NCBI GenBank assembly: GCA_964549275.1
Contig: CAZJUP010000003.1
Location: forward strand, 124,001-188,000
Reading direction: 5' to 3'
DNA length: 64,000 nt
Origin: CAZJUP01 sp964549275
GTDB lineage: Bacteria > Fidelibacterota > Marinisomatia > Marinisomatales > TCS55
Of the stretch, positions 43,948 through 53,519 are shown one piece after another. The translations under genes and the position numbers were made by a program. Position 1 is the stretch's first letter. The number at the start of each line of letters is the position of its first letter. The notes below the pieces were generated by a model, which saw only the letters and a program-made list of their open reading frames with translations, made no database searches and was not told where the DNA came from.

Positions 43948-46080
43948 TTAATATTTCTTATGGATTTTACAGGCATGGGCAGGTTCCGTTCCTTTGATAA
44001 AGACCTCCGTTTCCACGGGGCAAAGTGTTGTGGGTTTATCTTTTGTTACAGAACAAATTTCGACCTGAATAACCCCCGATGGTTTTAAAAATTCAGCTTG
44101 TGCCAAATTTAACGAATCATAAGCGGCTTTCATAAATCTCCCCCATACAGGCAAGGCAGCACGTCCTCCATCTTGACCTTTACCTAGGCTCACTCGGGGA
44201 TCGTCTACACCAATCCATGCCCCTGCAGCCATTTGGGGTGTAAATCCTACAAACCAAGCGTCGGTCCAATTCTGAGTCGTTCCTGTTTTTCCTCCAGCAG
44301 GACGATAAAATTGATACCGCCATCTGGCACTTCCACCTGTACCTCGGTCCACGACAGTCTGAAGCATATGGGTCATAACATAGGCGGTTTCTGCCCGAAG
44401 AACTTCTTCACGAATCGGAGAATATTCCTGGATTACATTTCCATAACGATCCTCAATTTTTGTAATACCAAAGGGTTTGTTATGCACACCTTGGTTCGCA
44501 AAAGTGGCATAAGCACCAACAACATCTAACAGATAGACTTCGGAGGTTCCTAATGCAATGGCATCCACAGCGCGGATATCTGTAGTAATACCCATTCTTT
44601 CTGCAGTCGCTTTCACTTCTGTTGCAGGAACCAATTCCTGTACAATACGAATGGCCACTAAATTAATCGATTTTCTGATTCCTTCACGTAACGTGGTCAG
44701 CCCGCCTGTGCTTCCATCATAGTTGCTGGGCGTCCATTTTTCCCATTCCCCTTCTGCATTGAGTACATTCAATGCCATGGGTTGATTCATGAGCTGATCG
44801 GTAACCGTATACCCATTATCAATGGCTGTGGTATAGACAAATGGTTTAAACACGGAACCAGGCTGCCGCTTCGCCTGAACCGCCCTGTTATATTGATCCC
44901 GATAATCCGGCCTGCCGCCCACCATGGCAAGAATAGCTCCTGTTTTTGGAGAAACAGCCACGAAAGCTCCCTGAACTAAAAGTTTATTCCGAAGATCTTC
45001 ATAAAGGGGTAATTGGCCTTTCATCATTAATCGAACTGTATCCTCTGGGTGAATCCCTAAATAAGCCAGCTGAGAAAATTCTTCTTCGTTATTAAATAAT
45101 CGTTCATTGAGCTTAGACTGATTCTTTAGGATGGAATTTAGCAAAGCATCTTCTGCAATTTTCTGAAGGCGAGAATCCAACGTTGTATAAATTTTAAGCC
45201 CGTCTCGATAAATATTTACGCCCAGTCTTTCATCTTCTTTTTCCAAAAATCGACGAATATATTCTGTAAAATATGGAGCTTGCCCCTTCATCTGAACTTG
45301 TTGAATGTTCTCCAATCCCAAAGCCCTGGATTCTGCATATTCATCCGGCGAAATAAAAGTTAAATCTCGCATGACCCTGAGGACTACATTTCTTTTATGT
45401 TGGGCTCTTTCCGGATGCCGAATGGGTGAATAATAAGCCGGTGCTGGTAAAATCCCAACCAGCATGGCAGACTCATCAAGGGTAAGCTCGTAAGCCTCTT
45501 TTGCATAATACCGCTTTGCCGCAGCCTGAACCCCGTATGTCCCGTGTCCAAAATGTACACTGTTTAAATACATTTCAAGAATTTCATCTTTCGTATAGGT
45601 CCGTTCAATTTGGACAGCAGTAATCACCTCTTTTATCTTTCTGACGATACTTTTTTTGAACCCGATAGTATCATAAAGCGTCCGGGCTAACTGCTGAGTC
45701 AGCGTACTGAATCCCTGTTGATAACTCAAAGAAAGGATATTGATGACAATGGCACGGGCAACACTTCTCAGAGAAATCCCCCAATGTTCATGAAACCGTC
45801 TGTCTTCTGAAGCAATGACCGCATTACGCATGTGGACGGGAATCTGATCTAATTCAACAAAGACCCTTTTTTCTAAAAAGAGTTCATTTAACACAACCCC
45901 ATCAGAAGAATAGATTCTTGTTACCAAGTCCGGATCATAATTTTCTAATTGGTCCAGTGAAGGAAGGTCTCTGGATAAAACAAATAAATAAACGAGAACA
46001 GCCACCAATCCTCCTAAAGTCATCATTGCAGTCGTCTTTATATAAGACATCCAGGAATTCAATTGAGACTGTTTATCCAT
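43948..46080 (-). CDS. class A penicillin-binding protein (PBP1A-like)
   Basis: The 710-residue bifunctional enzyme polymerises and cross-links peptidoglycan. A single N-terminal membrane span precedes the glycosyltransferase 51 domain with EDRRFHEHWG and QGFSTLTQQLAR. The transpeptidase domain has the SxxK serine (SVFKPF), the SxN motif (SINLV) and KTGTT. The C-terminal tail is Cys-containing and short. It follows fumC with an 88-bp gap. Confidence 0.94.
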   Translation of the reverse strand: MDKQSQLNSWMSYIKTTAMMTLGGLVAVLVYLFVLSRDLPSLDQLENYDPDLVTRIYSSDGVVLNELFLEKRVFVELDQIPVHMRNAVIASEDRRFHEHWGISLRSVARAIVINILSLSYQQGFSTLTQQLARTLYDTIGFKKSIVRKIKEVITAVQIERTYTKDEILEMYLNSVHFGHGTYGVQAAAKRYYAKEAYELTLDESAMLVGILPAPAYYSPIRHPERAQHKRNVVLRVMRDLTFISPDEYAESRALGLENIQQVQMKGQAPYFTEYIRRFLEKEDERLGVNIYRDGLKIYTTLDSRLQKIAEDALLNSILKNQSKLNERLFNNEEEFSQLAYLGIHPEDTVRLMMKGQLPLYEDLRNKLLVQGAFVAVSPKTGAILAMVGGRPDYRDQYNRAVQAKRQPGSVFKPFVYTTAIDNGYTVTDQLMNQPMALNVLNAEGEWEKWTPSNYDGSTGGLTTLREGIRKSINLVAIRIVQELVPATEVKATAERMGITTDIRAVDAIALGTSEVYLLDVVGAYATFANQGVHNKPFGITKIEDRYGNVIQEYSPIREEVLRAETAYVMTHMLQTVVDRGTGGSARWRYQFYRPAGGKTGTTQNWTDAWFVGFTPQMAAGAWIGVDDPRVSLGKGQDGGRAALPVWGRFMKAAYDSLNLAQAEFLKPSGVIQVEICSVTKDKPTTLCPVETEVFIKGTEPAHACKIHKKY

Positions 46081-46168
46081 CGACTATATTAAGACTGTCA
46101 ACCCTAAACTCAACAGCCCGTTTTTAACTGGTTAAACCGGGTGGGTATCGATGGGTTCCAATATGATT

Positions 46169-47569
46169 TTATTTTTTTACCTTGCGAGGCTGAATCATTT
46201 TTTCAGGCTGAACCAATCGGTCAAAATCCTCACCGCTCATATATCCTAGATCAATAATAGTCTCCCGAAGTGATTGGTTTTTTTCGTAAGCGGTTTTTGC
46301 CACTTTCGCAGCCTTATCATATCCGATATGAGGATTTAAAGCTGTAACCAGCATTAAAGAATTATACAAATTTTTATGAATCCGTTCTTCATTGGCTTCA
46401 ATCCCTTCAATGGCATGAACGAGAAATGAATCACAAGCATCAGCTAAAAGTCGGATAGATTGCAACACATTGAATGCCATAACAGGGCGATACACATTCA
46501 ATTCAAAGTTACCGCTGGCCCCGGAGAGAGAAATGGTTAAATCATTCCCCATCACCTGCGCACAAACCATGGTCATAGCTTCGCACTGCGTTGGGTTCAC
46601 TTTACCGGGCATAATGGAAGATCCTGGTTCATTAGCCGGTAAAATTAGCTCACCGATCCCAGATCGGGGTCCACTGGCAAGCCATCGAATGTCATTGGCT
46701 ATTTTAAATAAGGAACCGGCTACTGTCTTTAAGGCACCGGAAAGCTCTACAATACTATCCTGTCCTCCTAAAGCCTCAAATTTATTGGGTGCTGTTTTGA
46801 AGGGGAGTTCTGTTAAACGAGAAATCTCTTTGGCTGCTTTTTCACCAAACCCATCAAATGAGTTGATCCCTGTACCCACTGCAGTACCCCCCATGGCCAA
46901 TTCGTAGCAATGGTCCAATGTATTTTCTAATCGCTTAATTCCATGGGATAGAGCATAGACATAACCGGAAAATTCCTGCCCAAGACTAAGGGGCGTAGCA
47001 TCCTGAAGGTGGGTTCTTCCCAGTTTGACTATTTTTTCAAAAGATTCGGCCTTAGACTTTAAACCGTCCCTAAGTCGCGTCAATTGTGGGATAAGATTCT
47101 GTACGACCGATTCAACGGCTGCAATATTTATGGCCGTTGGAAACGTATCGTTCGTTGATTGTCCCATATTGACATGATCATTAGGGTGTACAGGGGTTTT
47201 GCTTCCCATTTTTCCACCCAGTAATTCGATAGAACGGTTCGCTATTACCTCATTAAAATTCATATTTGTCTGTGTCCCAGACCCTGTTTGCCATACCACA
47301 AGTGGAAAGTGGTTATCCAGCTTCCCATCAATGACCTCATCCGCTGCCTGCCTGATAGTTGCGGCTAAATTAGAACTCATCAACCCCTCTGTTTCGTTAA
47401 CAGTGGCAGCCGCTTTCTTCAGAAGACCATAGGCACGAATGAATTCCCGGGGGAATCTTTCATCTCCAATTTTAAAATTATTTACAGATCGTTGGGTCTG
47501 CGCCCCGTAATACCGATCTTCAGGTACATCTACCGGACCCATACTATCATGCTCTGTGCGATAATTCAT
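46169..47569 (-). CDS. fumC: class II fumarate hydratase
   Basis: FumC converts fumarate and L-malate in the TCA cycle. The 466-residue sequence has the superfamily signature GSSIMPGKVNP, plus GSGTQTNMNFNEVIANR and TNDTFPTA, which are typical of fumarase rather than of argininosuccinate lyase or aspartase. It lies 28 bp downstream of korB, so the TCA-cycle genes korA-korB-fumC are probably cotranscribed. Confidence 0.93.
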   Translation of the reverse strand: MNYRTEHDSMGPVDVPEDRYYGAQTQRSVNNFKIGDERFPREFIRAYGLLKKAAATVNETEGLMSSNLAATIRQAADEVIDGKLDNHFPLVVWQTGSGTQTNMNFNEVIANRSIELLGGKMGSKTPVHPNDHVNMGQSTNDTFPTAINIAAVESVVQNLIPQLTRLRDGLKSKAESFEKIVKLGRTHLQDATPLSLGQEFSGYVYALSHGIKRLENTLDHCYELAMGGTAVGTGINSFDGFGEKAAKEISRLTELPFKTAPNKFEALGGQDSIVELSGALKTVAGSLFKIANDIRWLASGPRSGIGELILPANEPGSSIMPGKVNPTQCEAMTMVCAQVMGNDLTISLSGASGNFELNVYRPVMAFNVLQSIRLLADACDSFLVHAIEGIEANEERIHKNLYNSLMLVTALNPHIGYDKAAKVAKTAYEKNQSLRETIIDLGYMSGEDFDRLVQPEKMIQPRKVKK

Positions 47570-47597
47570 TGTATCCCCCTACTGTTTTTTAATTTTA

Positions 47598-48620
47598 TTA
47601 TTGGACAACCCAAGTATCACCTGTATTTAATAAATCCTGAACGGTCCCTTTGCCTTTTAATTCTGCTGCTTTTTCCAGCTGCTCATCCAATTGATCATTA
47701 TAGGTTGGTGCATCCACGGCGTAAAGCACTCCGATAGGATCAGGGAAATCTTCCTGATAAGTAAAGTTGGCCAATAAAGATGCCAGCACATAATCTTTTT
47801 CATCGTGAACCAACATATCACTTTCTGACCATTTCCCACCTAATTTAACTACAGTTGGGAGATTTCCATCTAATCGAATACCTTTTTTGTTTTCAGAACC
47901 AAAAACCATAGGTTTTCCGTCTTCGAGCCATAACACCCGATCAGATTTCGTATCTTTATTGGTCATAGGTTCAAATGCTTTATCGTTAAAAATCAAACAA
48001 TTCTGATAGATTTCTAAAAAAGATGTCCCCACGTGTTCATGGGACCGATGAATCATCGCCTGCATATGTTTGGTTTCTCTGTCAATGGTTCGAGCCACAA
48101 ATGTGGCATCTGCACCTAAGGCAAGAGAAAGGGGGTTAAATGGTCTGTCTAGAGATCCAAATGGTGTCGATTTCGTAATTTTTCCTTTTTCAGATGTAGG
48201 TGAATACTGACCCTTTGTCAGACCGTAAATGCGATTATTAAATAACAATACATTTATATCCAGGTTACGCCTTACTAAATGAATGGTATGATTTCCACCA
48301 ATGGATAATCCATCTCCATCCCCTGTTACAACCCAAACTGAAAGTTCTGGGTTTGCTAATTTAACACCAGAGGCAATGGCTGCGGCCCTTCCATGAATGG
48401 TATGAAAACCATAAGTATTCATATAATAAGGGAAACGGCTCGAGCAACCAATTCCGGAAACAAAAACAAATTTTTCTTTTGGAACGCCCAAATCCGGAAA
48501 CACTTTTTGAGTTTGGGCTAATATAGCATAATCACCACACCCTGGACACCACCGAACTGATTGGTCCGATGTAAAATCCATCCGAGTATATTTTTTTAAT
48601 TCTTGAGTCACTTCAGTCAT
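47598..48620 (-). CDS. korB: 2-oxoacid:ferredoxin oxidoreductase, beta subunit
   Basis: The beta subunit binds thiamine diphosphate and works with KorA to convert 2-oxoglutarate (or pyruvate) and CoA to the acyl-CoA, reducing ferredoxin. The 340-residue chain has CPGCGDYA at about residue 25 and the ThDP motif GDGDGLSIGGNH with NNRIYGLTKGQ. The subunit pattern matches KorB of 2-oxoglutarate enzymes, but substrate is not proven. It follows korA with a one-base gap. Confidence 0.88.
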   Translation of the reverse strand: MTEVTQELKKYTRMDFTSDQSVRWCPGCGDYAILAQTQKVFPDLGVPKEKFVFVSGIGCSSRFPYYMNTYGFHTIHGRAAAIASGVKLANPELSVWVVTGDGDGLSIGGNHTIHLVRRNLDINVLLFNNRIYGLTKGQYSPTSEKGKITKSTPFGSLDRPFNPLSLALGADATFVARTIDRETKHMQAMIHRSHEHVGTSFLEIYQNCLIFNDKAFEPMTNKDTKSDRVLWLEDGKPMVFGSENKKGIRLDGNLPTVVKLGGKWSESDMLVHDEKDYVLASLLANFTYQEDFPDPIGVLYAVDAPTYNDQLDEQLEKAAELKGKGTVQDLLNTGDTWVVQ

Positions 48621-48621
48621 T

Positions 48622-50466
48622 TTATTTCCCTAACAACTCCTCTGCTTTTTCCACTATATCTTTCCCCCGGATTGGTTTTCCATACATCAAATTAAGTCCT
48701 TTTGCATCCACAAGATATTCTGCCCGAATTAATTTAATCAATTGGCCATTATTAATTTCCGGAATCAAGATATGATTAAACCGAATCAGAATATCGCCTA
48801 AATCGTTAGGGAAAGGAAATACCCACCGTAAATGAACATGAGCCACATTCTGATCGCCTTCTCGAAGAATCTCAGCCGCAGCCCTGCAAGCGCCTTTTGT
48901 CCCCCCCCAACTTAAAATAAGTAAATCTCCACTGGAATCACCCCAAACCTCAGTTGGATCTATATCTTTAGCAACATTGGCTACTTTCTGAGCACGAGTT
49001 TTAACCATGTAATGATGGTTGTCCGGATCATAACTCACATTACCTGTTTTATCTTCTTTTTCCAAACCGCCAATCCGGTGCTCTAATTCTTCAGTCCCGG
49101 GTATAGCCCATAACCGACCTAAAGATTCATCTCGTGTATAAGGAAAAAACTCTCCATCTTTCATATCTGAGCTATTGGCAAATCGAACTTGAATAGGGTC
49201 TAATTCACTCATCTTTGGAACTGACCATGGCTCAGATCCGTTCGCTAAGTAACCATCAGTCAATAAAACTACCGGAGTCATATATTTCAATGCAATTTTT
49301 GCCGCTTCATAGGCCGCATAAAAACAATCCCCCGGAGTCTCAGCTGCAATCACAGGTACCGGTGCTTCTCCATTTCGTCCATAGACAGCTTGAAAAAGAT
49401 CAGATTGTTCTGTCTTTGTCGGCAATCCTGTACTAGGTCCCCCTCTTTGAACATTAATCACGACCAATGGGAGTTCTGCAATGATGGCTAATCCCATGGC
49501 TTCACCTTTGAGGGCTACACCCGGCCCTGATGTTGCTGTAATGGCCAAATCTCCGGCAAAAGCTGCTCCGATAGCTGAGGCAACTCCCGCAATCTCATCT
49601 TCAGCTTGAAATGTTTTTATCCCTAAATGTTTCCATGAAGACAAGACATGTAATATATCGCTGGCAGGTGTAATAGGGTATCCACCGAAGAATAATTCTA
49701 AATTTGCTTTTTCCGCTGCAGCTGCCAATCCCATAGCTGTTGCTTGGTTTCCATTTACATTTCGATAGGTACCGGGGGGTAAAGTTGCCTTATCAACACT
49801 GTATCGAGTTGTGAAAATTTCAGCTGTATCTCCAAAATGATATCCCGTTTCCAATGCACGAATATTAGCTTCAACCAATTCAGGACGTTTTGCGAATTTA
49901 ATATTTAACCATTTTTTTGTTGATTCCAATGGACGATCATAAATCCAAAATAACAATCCTAATGCGAAAAAGTTTTTTGTCCGTTCAACGGTTTTAGACG
50001 GTAATCCTAAATCAGCGCAAGCATTGGTGACCATTTTTCCCATTTCCACAGCATACAATTGATAATAATCTTCCAATGAATCATCTTCAAGAGGGTTTGT
50101 TTCATACCCTGCCAGAGTGAGATTCTTCCGGTTGAATGCGTTGGCATTGGCTATGATAGTTCCCCCGGGATTCAATTCTTGGAGATGCACTTTTAAAGCT
50201 GCGGGATTCATAGCGACTAAAACATCCGGATGGTCTCCTGGAGTATGAATATCTTTTGAGCTGAATTGGATTTGGAATGCGCTAACTCCGGCTAAGGACC
50301 CAGCAGGGGCGCGAATCTCAGCGGGATAATCCGGCAGGGTACTCAAATCATTTCCAACAATGGCAGTTGTTTCCGTAAACCGTCCTCCGGTTAATTGCAT
50401 TCCATCTCCTGAATCACCGGCAAAACGAATTACAACTTCTTCGACCTGCTGCGTGGTCTTACTCAT
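48622..50466 (-). CDS. korA: 2-oxoacid:ferredoxin oxidoreductase, fused gamma-alpha subunit
   Basis: The 614-residue protein fuses the gamma domain (starting RFAGDSGDGMQLTGGRF) to the alpha pyrimidine-binding domain (GGYPITPASDILH). This two-subunit KorAB layout needs an external ferredoxin and is common for 2-oxoglutarate:ferredoxin oxidoreductases that run the oxidative or reductive TCA cycle. AAGGA precedes the ATG. A run of eight cytosines (48901-48908) lies in the coding region. Confidence 0.9.
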   Translation of the reverse strand: MSKTTQQVEEVVIRFAGDSGDGMQLTGGRFTETTAIVGNDLSTLPDYPAEIRAPAGSLAGVSAFQIQFSSKDIHTPGDHPDVLVAMNPAALKVHLQELNPGGTIIANANAFNRKNLTLAGYETNPLEDDSLEDYYQLYAVEMGKMVTNACADLGLPSKTVERTKNFFALGLLFWIYDRPLESTKKWLNIKFAKRPELVEANIRALETGYHFGDTAEIFTTRYSVDKATLPPGTYRNVNGNQATAMGLAAAAEKANLELFFGGYPITPASDILHVLSSWKHLGIKTFQAEDEIAGVASAIGAAFAGDLAITATSGPGVALKGEAMGLAIIAELPLVVINVQRGGPSTGLPTKTEQSDLFQAVYGRNGEAPVPVIAAETPGDCFYAAYEAAKIALKYMTPVVLLTDGYLANGSEPWSVPKMSELDPIQVRFANSSDMKDGEFFPYTRDESLGRLWAIPGTEELEHRIGGLEKEDKTGNVSYDPDNHHYMVKTRAQKVANVAKDIDPTEVWGDSSGDLLILSWGGTKGACRAAAEILREGDQNVAHVHLRWVFPFPNDLGDILIRFNHILIPEINNGQLIKLIRAEYLVDAKGLNLMYGKPIRGKDIVEKAEELLGK

Positions 50467-50739
50467 AAATGGTTCCTTGAAATGTTTCTAAATAAGGGTG
50501 TTAATAAATGATATACTGAGGTGCCTGGTCCCGGTATGATAAATTATTTTCATTGGGGTGTGTTTTCCAATCGTCATTTTCGACTTTATGCCAGACTGGA
50601 ATTTACCAATCATATTTCACTCAATACAAATATTAAGGATGAACAACTTGATTAAATTGTCGTGGAAAATCTTCTGGCTCTTTTTTGCGGGATTGTTGCA
50701 GTTTAATGAATCTATCAGTAAACTCTAATGGAGTGAGTT
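50467..50739. other. intergenic region with two unsupported small frames
   Basis: This 273-bp gap lies between the leftward korA and the rightward 267-residue gene, so it should contain both promoters. Two tiny plus-strand frames start at 50536 (39 codons) and 50639 (29 codons, with a hydrophobic core WKIFWLFFAGLLQ). Both have weak initiation context and I do not call them as genes. Confidence 0.4.
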
Positions 50740-51543
50740 ATGTTCGATAGAGACGATCATCGCCAATTATCCTTTTTTCCAGAGTTAGATGGACGCACAT
50801 CCATCCCTTCCTTGTCTACTCTCCCTGCCTTCGACCTTGCGTTGGGCAACCTCATCAAGATGAGCGACCTTGGAGCATTTATTCAGTTAAACATTCAAGG
50901 ATTGGAAAAAGTGTATAGTTTAAATGTAGCAGACTTGAATATCCCTTCCGATTTTTTAAATATTCCCCAAAACTATTCCCCAATAACTATTCACCTTTTT
51001 CCTCCCGATTTACGAAATAAAGTCAAAAAATTCACCTACGATATCAAAGCTTTTTTTAATAAAGGAAATTCATTCCCAACTTCCTTTGGATATTTTCTTT
51101 TTCGTTCTCATTTTAATATTTGGAAAAGTTTCATCGAAGACCAACGCCATAACATGATCGATGCACTTACAGAAACTCTGGGTCGAGGAAAGTATGGTCA
51201 GCATTTTTTACATCATTTACAAGAAGGGTATGACCATTTTCATTCCCTCGCAGATATTACAGCGCCCTGGACGTTTAGAGAACATCTTTTGCTTAAGAAT
51301 GTGGAAGCATCCAGAAAATCCTTGTTGGAAAGTGGAATAACCCTCCATAACCTAAGGGCCACCGAAGTTGATTTTCCCTTCTTGGCATTGATTCTAAAAA
51401 CAAACCATATTCCCCTCGTTCTTCACCAATTTCTCCATCAAGTTCAAATTCATTTTATTTTCAAATCTGTCCACCTTGAATATTTATCCGATAAAGAAAT
51501 CAATACCATCGAGGATATTCGAAAGTTAACAGAAGGATTATAA
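50740..51543 (+). CDS. unrecognised protein upstream of selD
   Basis: The 267-residue soluble protein starts at an ATG eleven bases after TAATGGAGTG. It is rich in Phe, His and Leu, with no membrane segment, no cysteine pairs and no nucleotide motif that I can see. The N-terminal part contains QLSFFPELDG, and the C-terminal half looks helical. It lies 72 bp upstream of selD. No family is recognised; a remote homology search is required before any function is assigned. Confidence 0.7.
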   Translation: MFDRDDHRQLSFFPELDGRTSIPSLSTLPAFDLALGNLIKMSDLGAFIQLNIQGLEKVYSLNVADLNIPSDFLNIPQNYSPITIHLFPPDLRNKVKKFTYDIKAFFNKGNSFPTSFGYFLFRSHFNIWKSFIEDQRHNMIDALTETLGRGKYGQHFLHHLQEGYDHFHSLADITAPWTFREHLLLKNVEASRKSLLESGITLHNLRATEVDFPFLALILKTNHIPLVLHQFLHQVQIHFIFKSVHLEYLSDKEINTIEDIRKLTEGL

Positions 51544-51615
51544 TCAAACGCTATATTAATTATTTCTGCTCGTAATTTCTTTATTCTCTCAAGGTCTGTT
51601 CCGTAAATTTTATAA

Positions 51616-52653
51616 ATGAATACAAGAGAAAAAATCAGATTAACCCAGCTTTCCCACGGCTCAGGCTGAGCATGCAAAATCGGTCCTGAAGACCTGGCCC
51701 AGGTACTGGGTCATCTCAAGTCTCCACAGCATGAAGATGTCATCGTTGGATTTAACGGTTCCGATGATGCTGCAGTCGTACGCCTTAATGACGGTAAACT
51801 ACTCCTTCAAACTGTAGACTTTTTCACACCTATCGTTGACGACCCCTACCTCTTTGGCCAAATTGCAGCTGCCAATTCTCTTTCCGATATTTATGCCATG
51901 GGAGGGACCCCGCTATTTGCATTAAATATTGTTGGATTCCCTATTCACGATTTGCCTAAAACCATTTTAACTGCAATTCTTCAAGGAGGGGCCGATAAAG
52001 CCGCTGAAGCAGGAGTCTCAATCGTCGGAGGACATAGTATTGATGATAAAGAACCCAAATACGGCCTTGTGGTTACGGGAGAGGTCAAAGAAAATCACCT
52101 CATCACTAACGCTGGAGCAAAACCGGGAGATGTATTAGTCCTGACGAAACCATTAGGAACAGGGATTATTTCTACGGCCATTAAAAAGGGATTCGATTCT
52201 GAAGAATCCTTAAAGGCCGCAACAGAATCCATGACTACACTAAACGCTGAAGCCGCCAAATTAATGAAAAAGTATTCGGCAAATGCTGCAACAGATATTA
52301 CCGGTTTTGGTCTTTTAGGCCACTTGGGAGAAATGTGTAAAAGCAGTGGGGTCAGTGCAACAATACATTTCGATAGCTTACCCTTTTTGCCGGGTGTGGA
52401 ATCCTTGGCTCAGCGAAAATTAATCCCCGGAGGTAGCAAACGAAACCTGGACCATGCAAATCACTTCGTATCCTTTTCAAAGCATGTGAACAAAACCCAA
52501 AAATATATGGCCTCAGATGCTCAGACTTCAGGTGGACTACTGATTTCAATGAACGAAAGTCTTGCTGCAGATTTTTGTTCAGAATTTTCATCCTCCTGCA
52601 ATATAATCGGATCTGTAAATGAACAAAATTCATCCCTGATTCAACTAGATTAA
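51616..52653 (+). CDS. selD: selenide, water dikinase (SelD) containing selenocysteine
   Basis: SelD makes selenophosphate from selenide and ATP, the selenium donor for selenocysteine and selenouridine. Reading from the ATG at 51616, codon 18 (51667-51669) is TGA and sits where other SelD proteins have the catalytic Cys or Sec: the sequence reads LTQLSHGSG-Sec-ACKIGPEDL. The frame is then open to 52653. Downstream are DIYAMGGTPLFAL and DITGFGLLGHLGEM, typical SelD blocks. Length (345 aa) is normal. A gene finder that treats TGA as stop would start at 51898 and lose the active site. Confidence 0.92.
51695..51713 (+). promoter_or_regulatory. candidate bacterial SECIS hairpin in selD
   Basis: TGGCCCAG pairs with CTGGGTCA (eight pairs, one G-U) around a GTA loop. 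The loop is about 33 bases after the in-frame TGA, within the range known for bacterial SECIS elements, and contains the GU that SelB recognises. It is inside the selD coding sequence, as expected for bacteria. Confidence 0.55.
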
Positions 52654-52664
52654 TTATTATATAC

Positions 52665-52677
52665 GACTTTATTAGTC
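52665..52677. promoter_or_regulatory. IscR-type operator-like palindrome upstream of the suf operon
   Basis: GACTTTATTAGTC matches the core of the E. coli IscR type 1 site (GACT-R-WWW-Y-AGTC) at 12 of 13 positions. It lies 63 bp before the Rrf2 regulator ATG, beside an AT-rich -10-like stretch. The flanks match the consensus poorly, so the core carries the claim. Confidence 0.55.
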
Positions 52678-52740
52678 CTATTTATTTATTGCTCTGAAAG
52701 TCACGGCTGGGGTAACTTTAAGAACCGTAAAGAAGGCAAA

Positions 52741-53139
52741 ATGTTAAAACTCACACGAAAAGTTGAATATGCCCTGATAGCCCTTAGACATATGCAGGCA
52801 AAACCGAGGGAAAGTATTACCAGCACAAAAGAGATTGCAGGTCAATATGGCATCCCTCAGCAGCTATTGGCAAAGACATTGCAACAGATGGCGCGCCAAC
52901 AATTGATTGAAGCCATTCAAGGTCCAAATGGCGGCTATAGAATCGAAGCAGATTTGAGTCGGATTAACCTCATTCAATTTTTCGAAAACCTTGAAGGCCC
53001 TTTGGGAATGATGGACTGTTACTTTGATTCTGATTGTATCCAAATGGATGCCTGCAACATTAGGATGCCCATTCAAAAAATCAATGCAAATTTGAGAGAT
53101 ATGTTATCAAAAATGACCGTTCAGGAGGTAACCAGCTAA
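52741..53139 (+). CDS. IscR-like Rrf2-family Fe-S regulator
   Basis: The 132-residue protein has an N-terminal winged helix typical of Rrf2 (LTRKVEYALIALRHM, then STKEIAGQYGIPQQLLAKTLQQM) and three cysteines at residues 93, 99 and 105, spaced as the 2Fe-2S ligands of IscR (92, 98, 104). It is the first gene of the suf operon and has an IscR-like palindrome upstream, so feedback control of Fe-S biogenesis is likely. The next gene starts three bases after its stop. Confidence 0.85.
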   Translation: MLKLTRKVEYALIALRHMQAKPRESITSTKEIAGQYGIPQQLLAKTLQQMARQQLIEAIQGPNGGYRIEADLSRINLIQFFENLEGPLGMMDCYFDSDCIQMDACNIRMPIQKINANLRDMLSKMTVQEVTS

Positions 53140-53141
53140 CC

Positions 53142-53519
53142 ATGAGTACAATAAATCAAGAACAAGTTATTGAAGTATTAAAGCAATGCTATGACCCGGA
53201 AATCCCTGTAGATCTGTGGAATCTTGGTCTAATCTATGATATTCAAATCCAGGATGCTTACGATGGAAACAAGTCCGATGTAAATATCACCATGTCTCTG
53301 ACAACCCCCGGGTGCGGAATGGGCCAATACATGGCGGATGATATAAAATCTAAACTTGAAGCCAAGGATGAAGTGAATCAGGCTTTTGTGCAAGTGACGT
53401 TTGACCCTCCGTGGAACCCCTCCATGATTACAGAAGAAGCCCGGACTAAATTAGGGTTAGGTGTTAGCGAACCGGAAGAAAGACATACCCCGTCACATCA
53501 AGAATCGGAGTGGGAATAA
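53142..53519 (+). CDS. DUF59 (MIP18-like) Fe-S maturation protein
   Basis: The 125-residue protein is a DUF59 domain: CYDPEIPVDLWNLGLIYDI, TTPGCGMGQYM and the conserved DPPWNPSMITEEAR region. These proteins take part in Fe-S cluster assembly or delivery. Nearly the same domain recurs at the C-terminus of the SufT-like gene at 58591, so this operon carries two copies. It overlaps sufA by one base. Confidence 0.85.
   Translation: MSTINQEQVIEVLKQCYDPEIPVDLWNLGLIYDIQIQDAYDGNKSDVNITMSLTTPGCGMGQYMADDIKSKLEAKDEVNQAFVQVTFDPPWNPSMITEEARTKLGLGVSEPEERHTPSHQESEWE

Noticed and set aside
50536..50728. Two small plus-strand frames of 39 and 29 codons
   Set aside because: Their ribosome binding sites are poor and neither resembles a known protein; the second has a hydrophobic core, which is why it is mentioned as a possible item but not called.
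51898..52653. Short SelD frame beginning at the internal ATG
   Set aside because: It lacks the N-terminal glycine-rich active site; the complete gene from 51616 with an in-frame TGA explains the sequence better.
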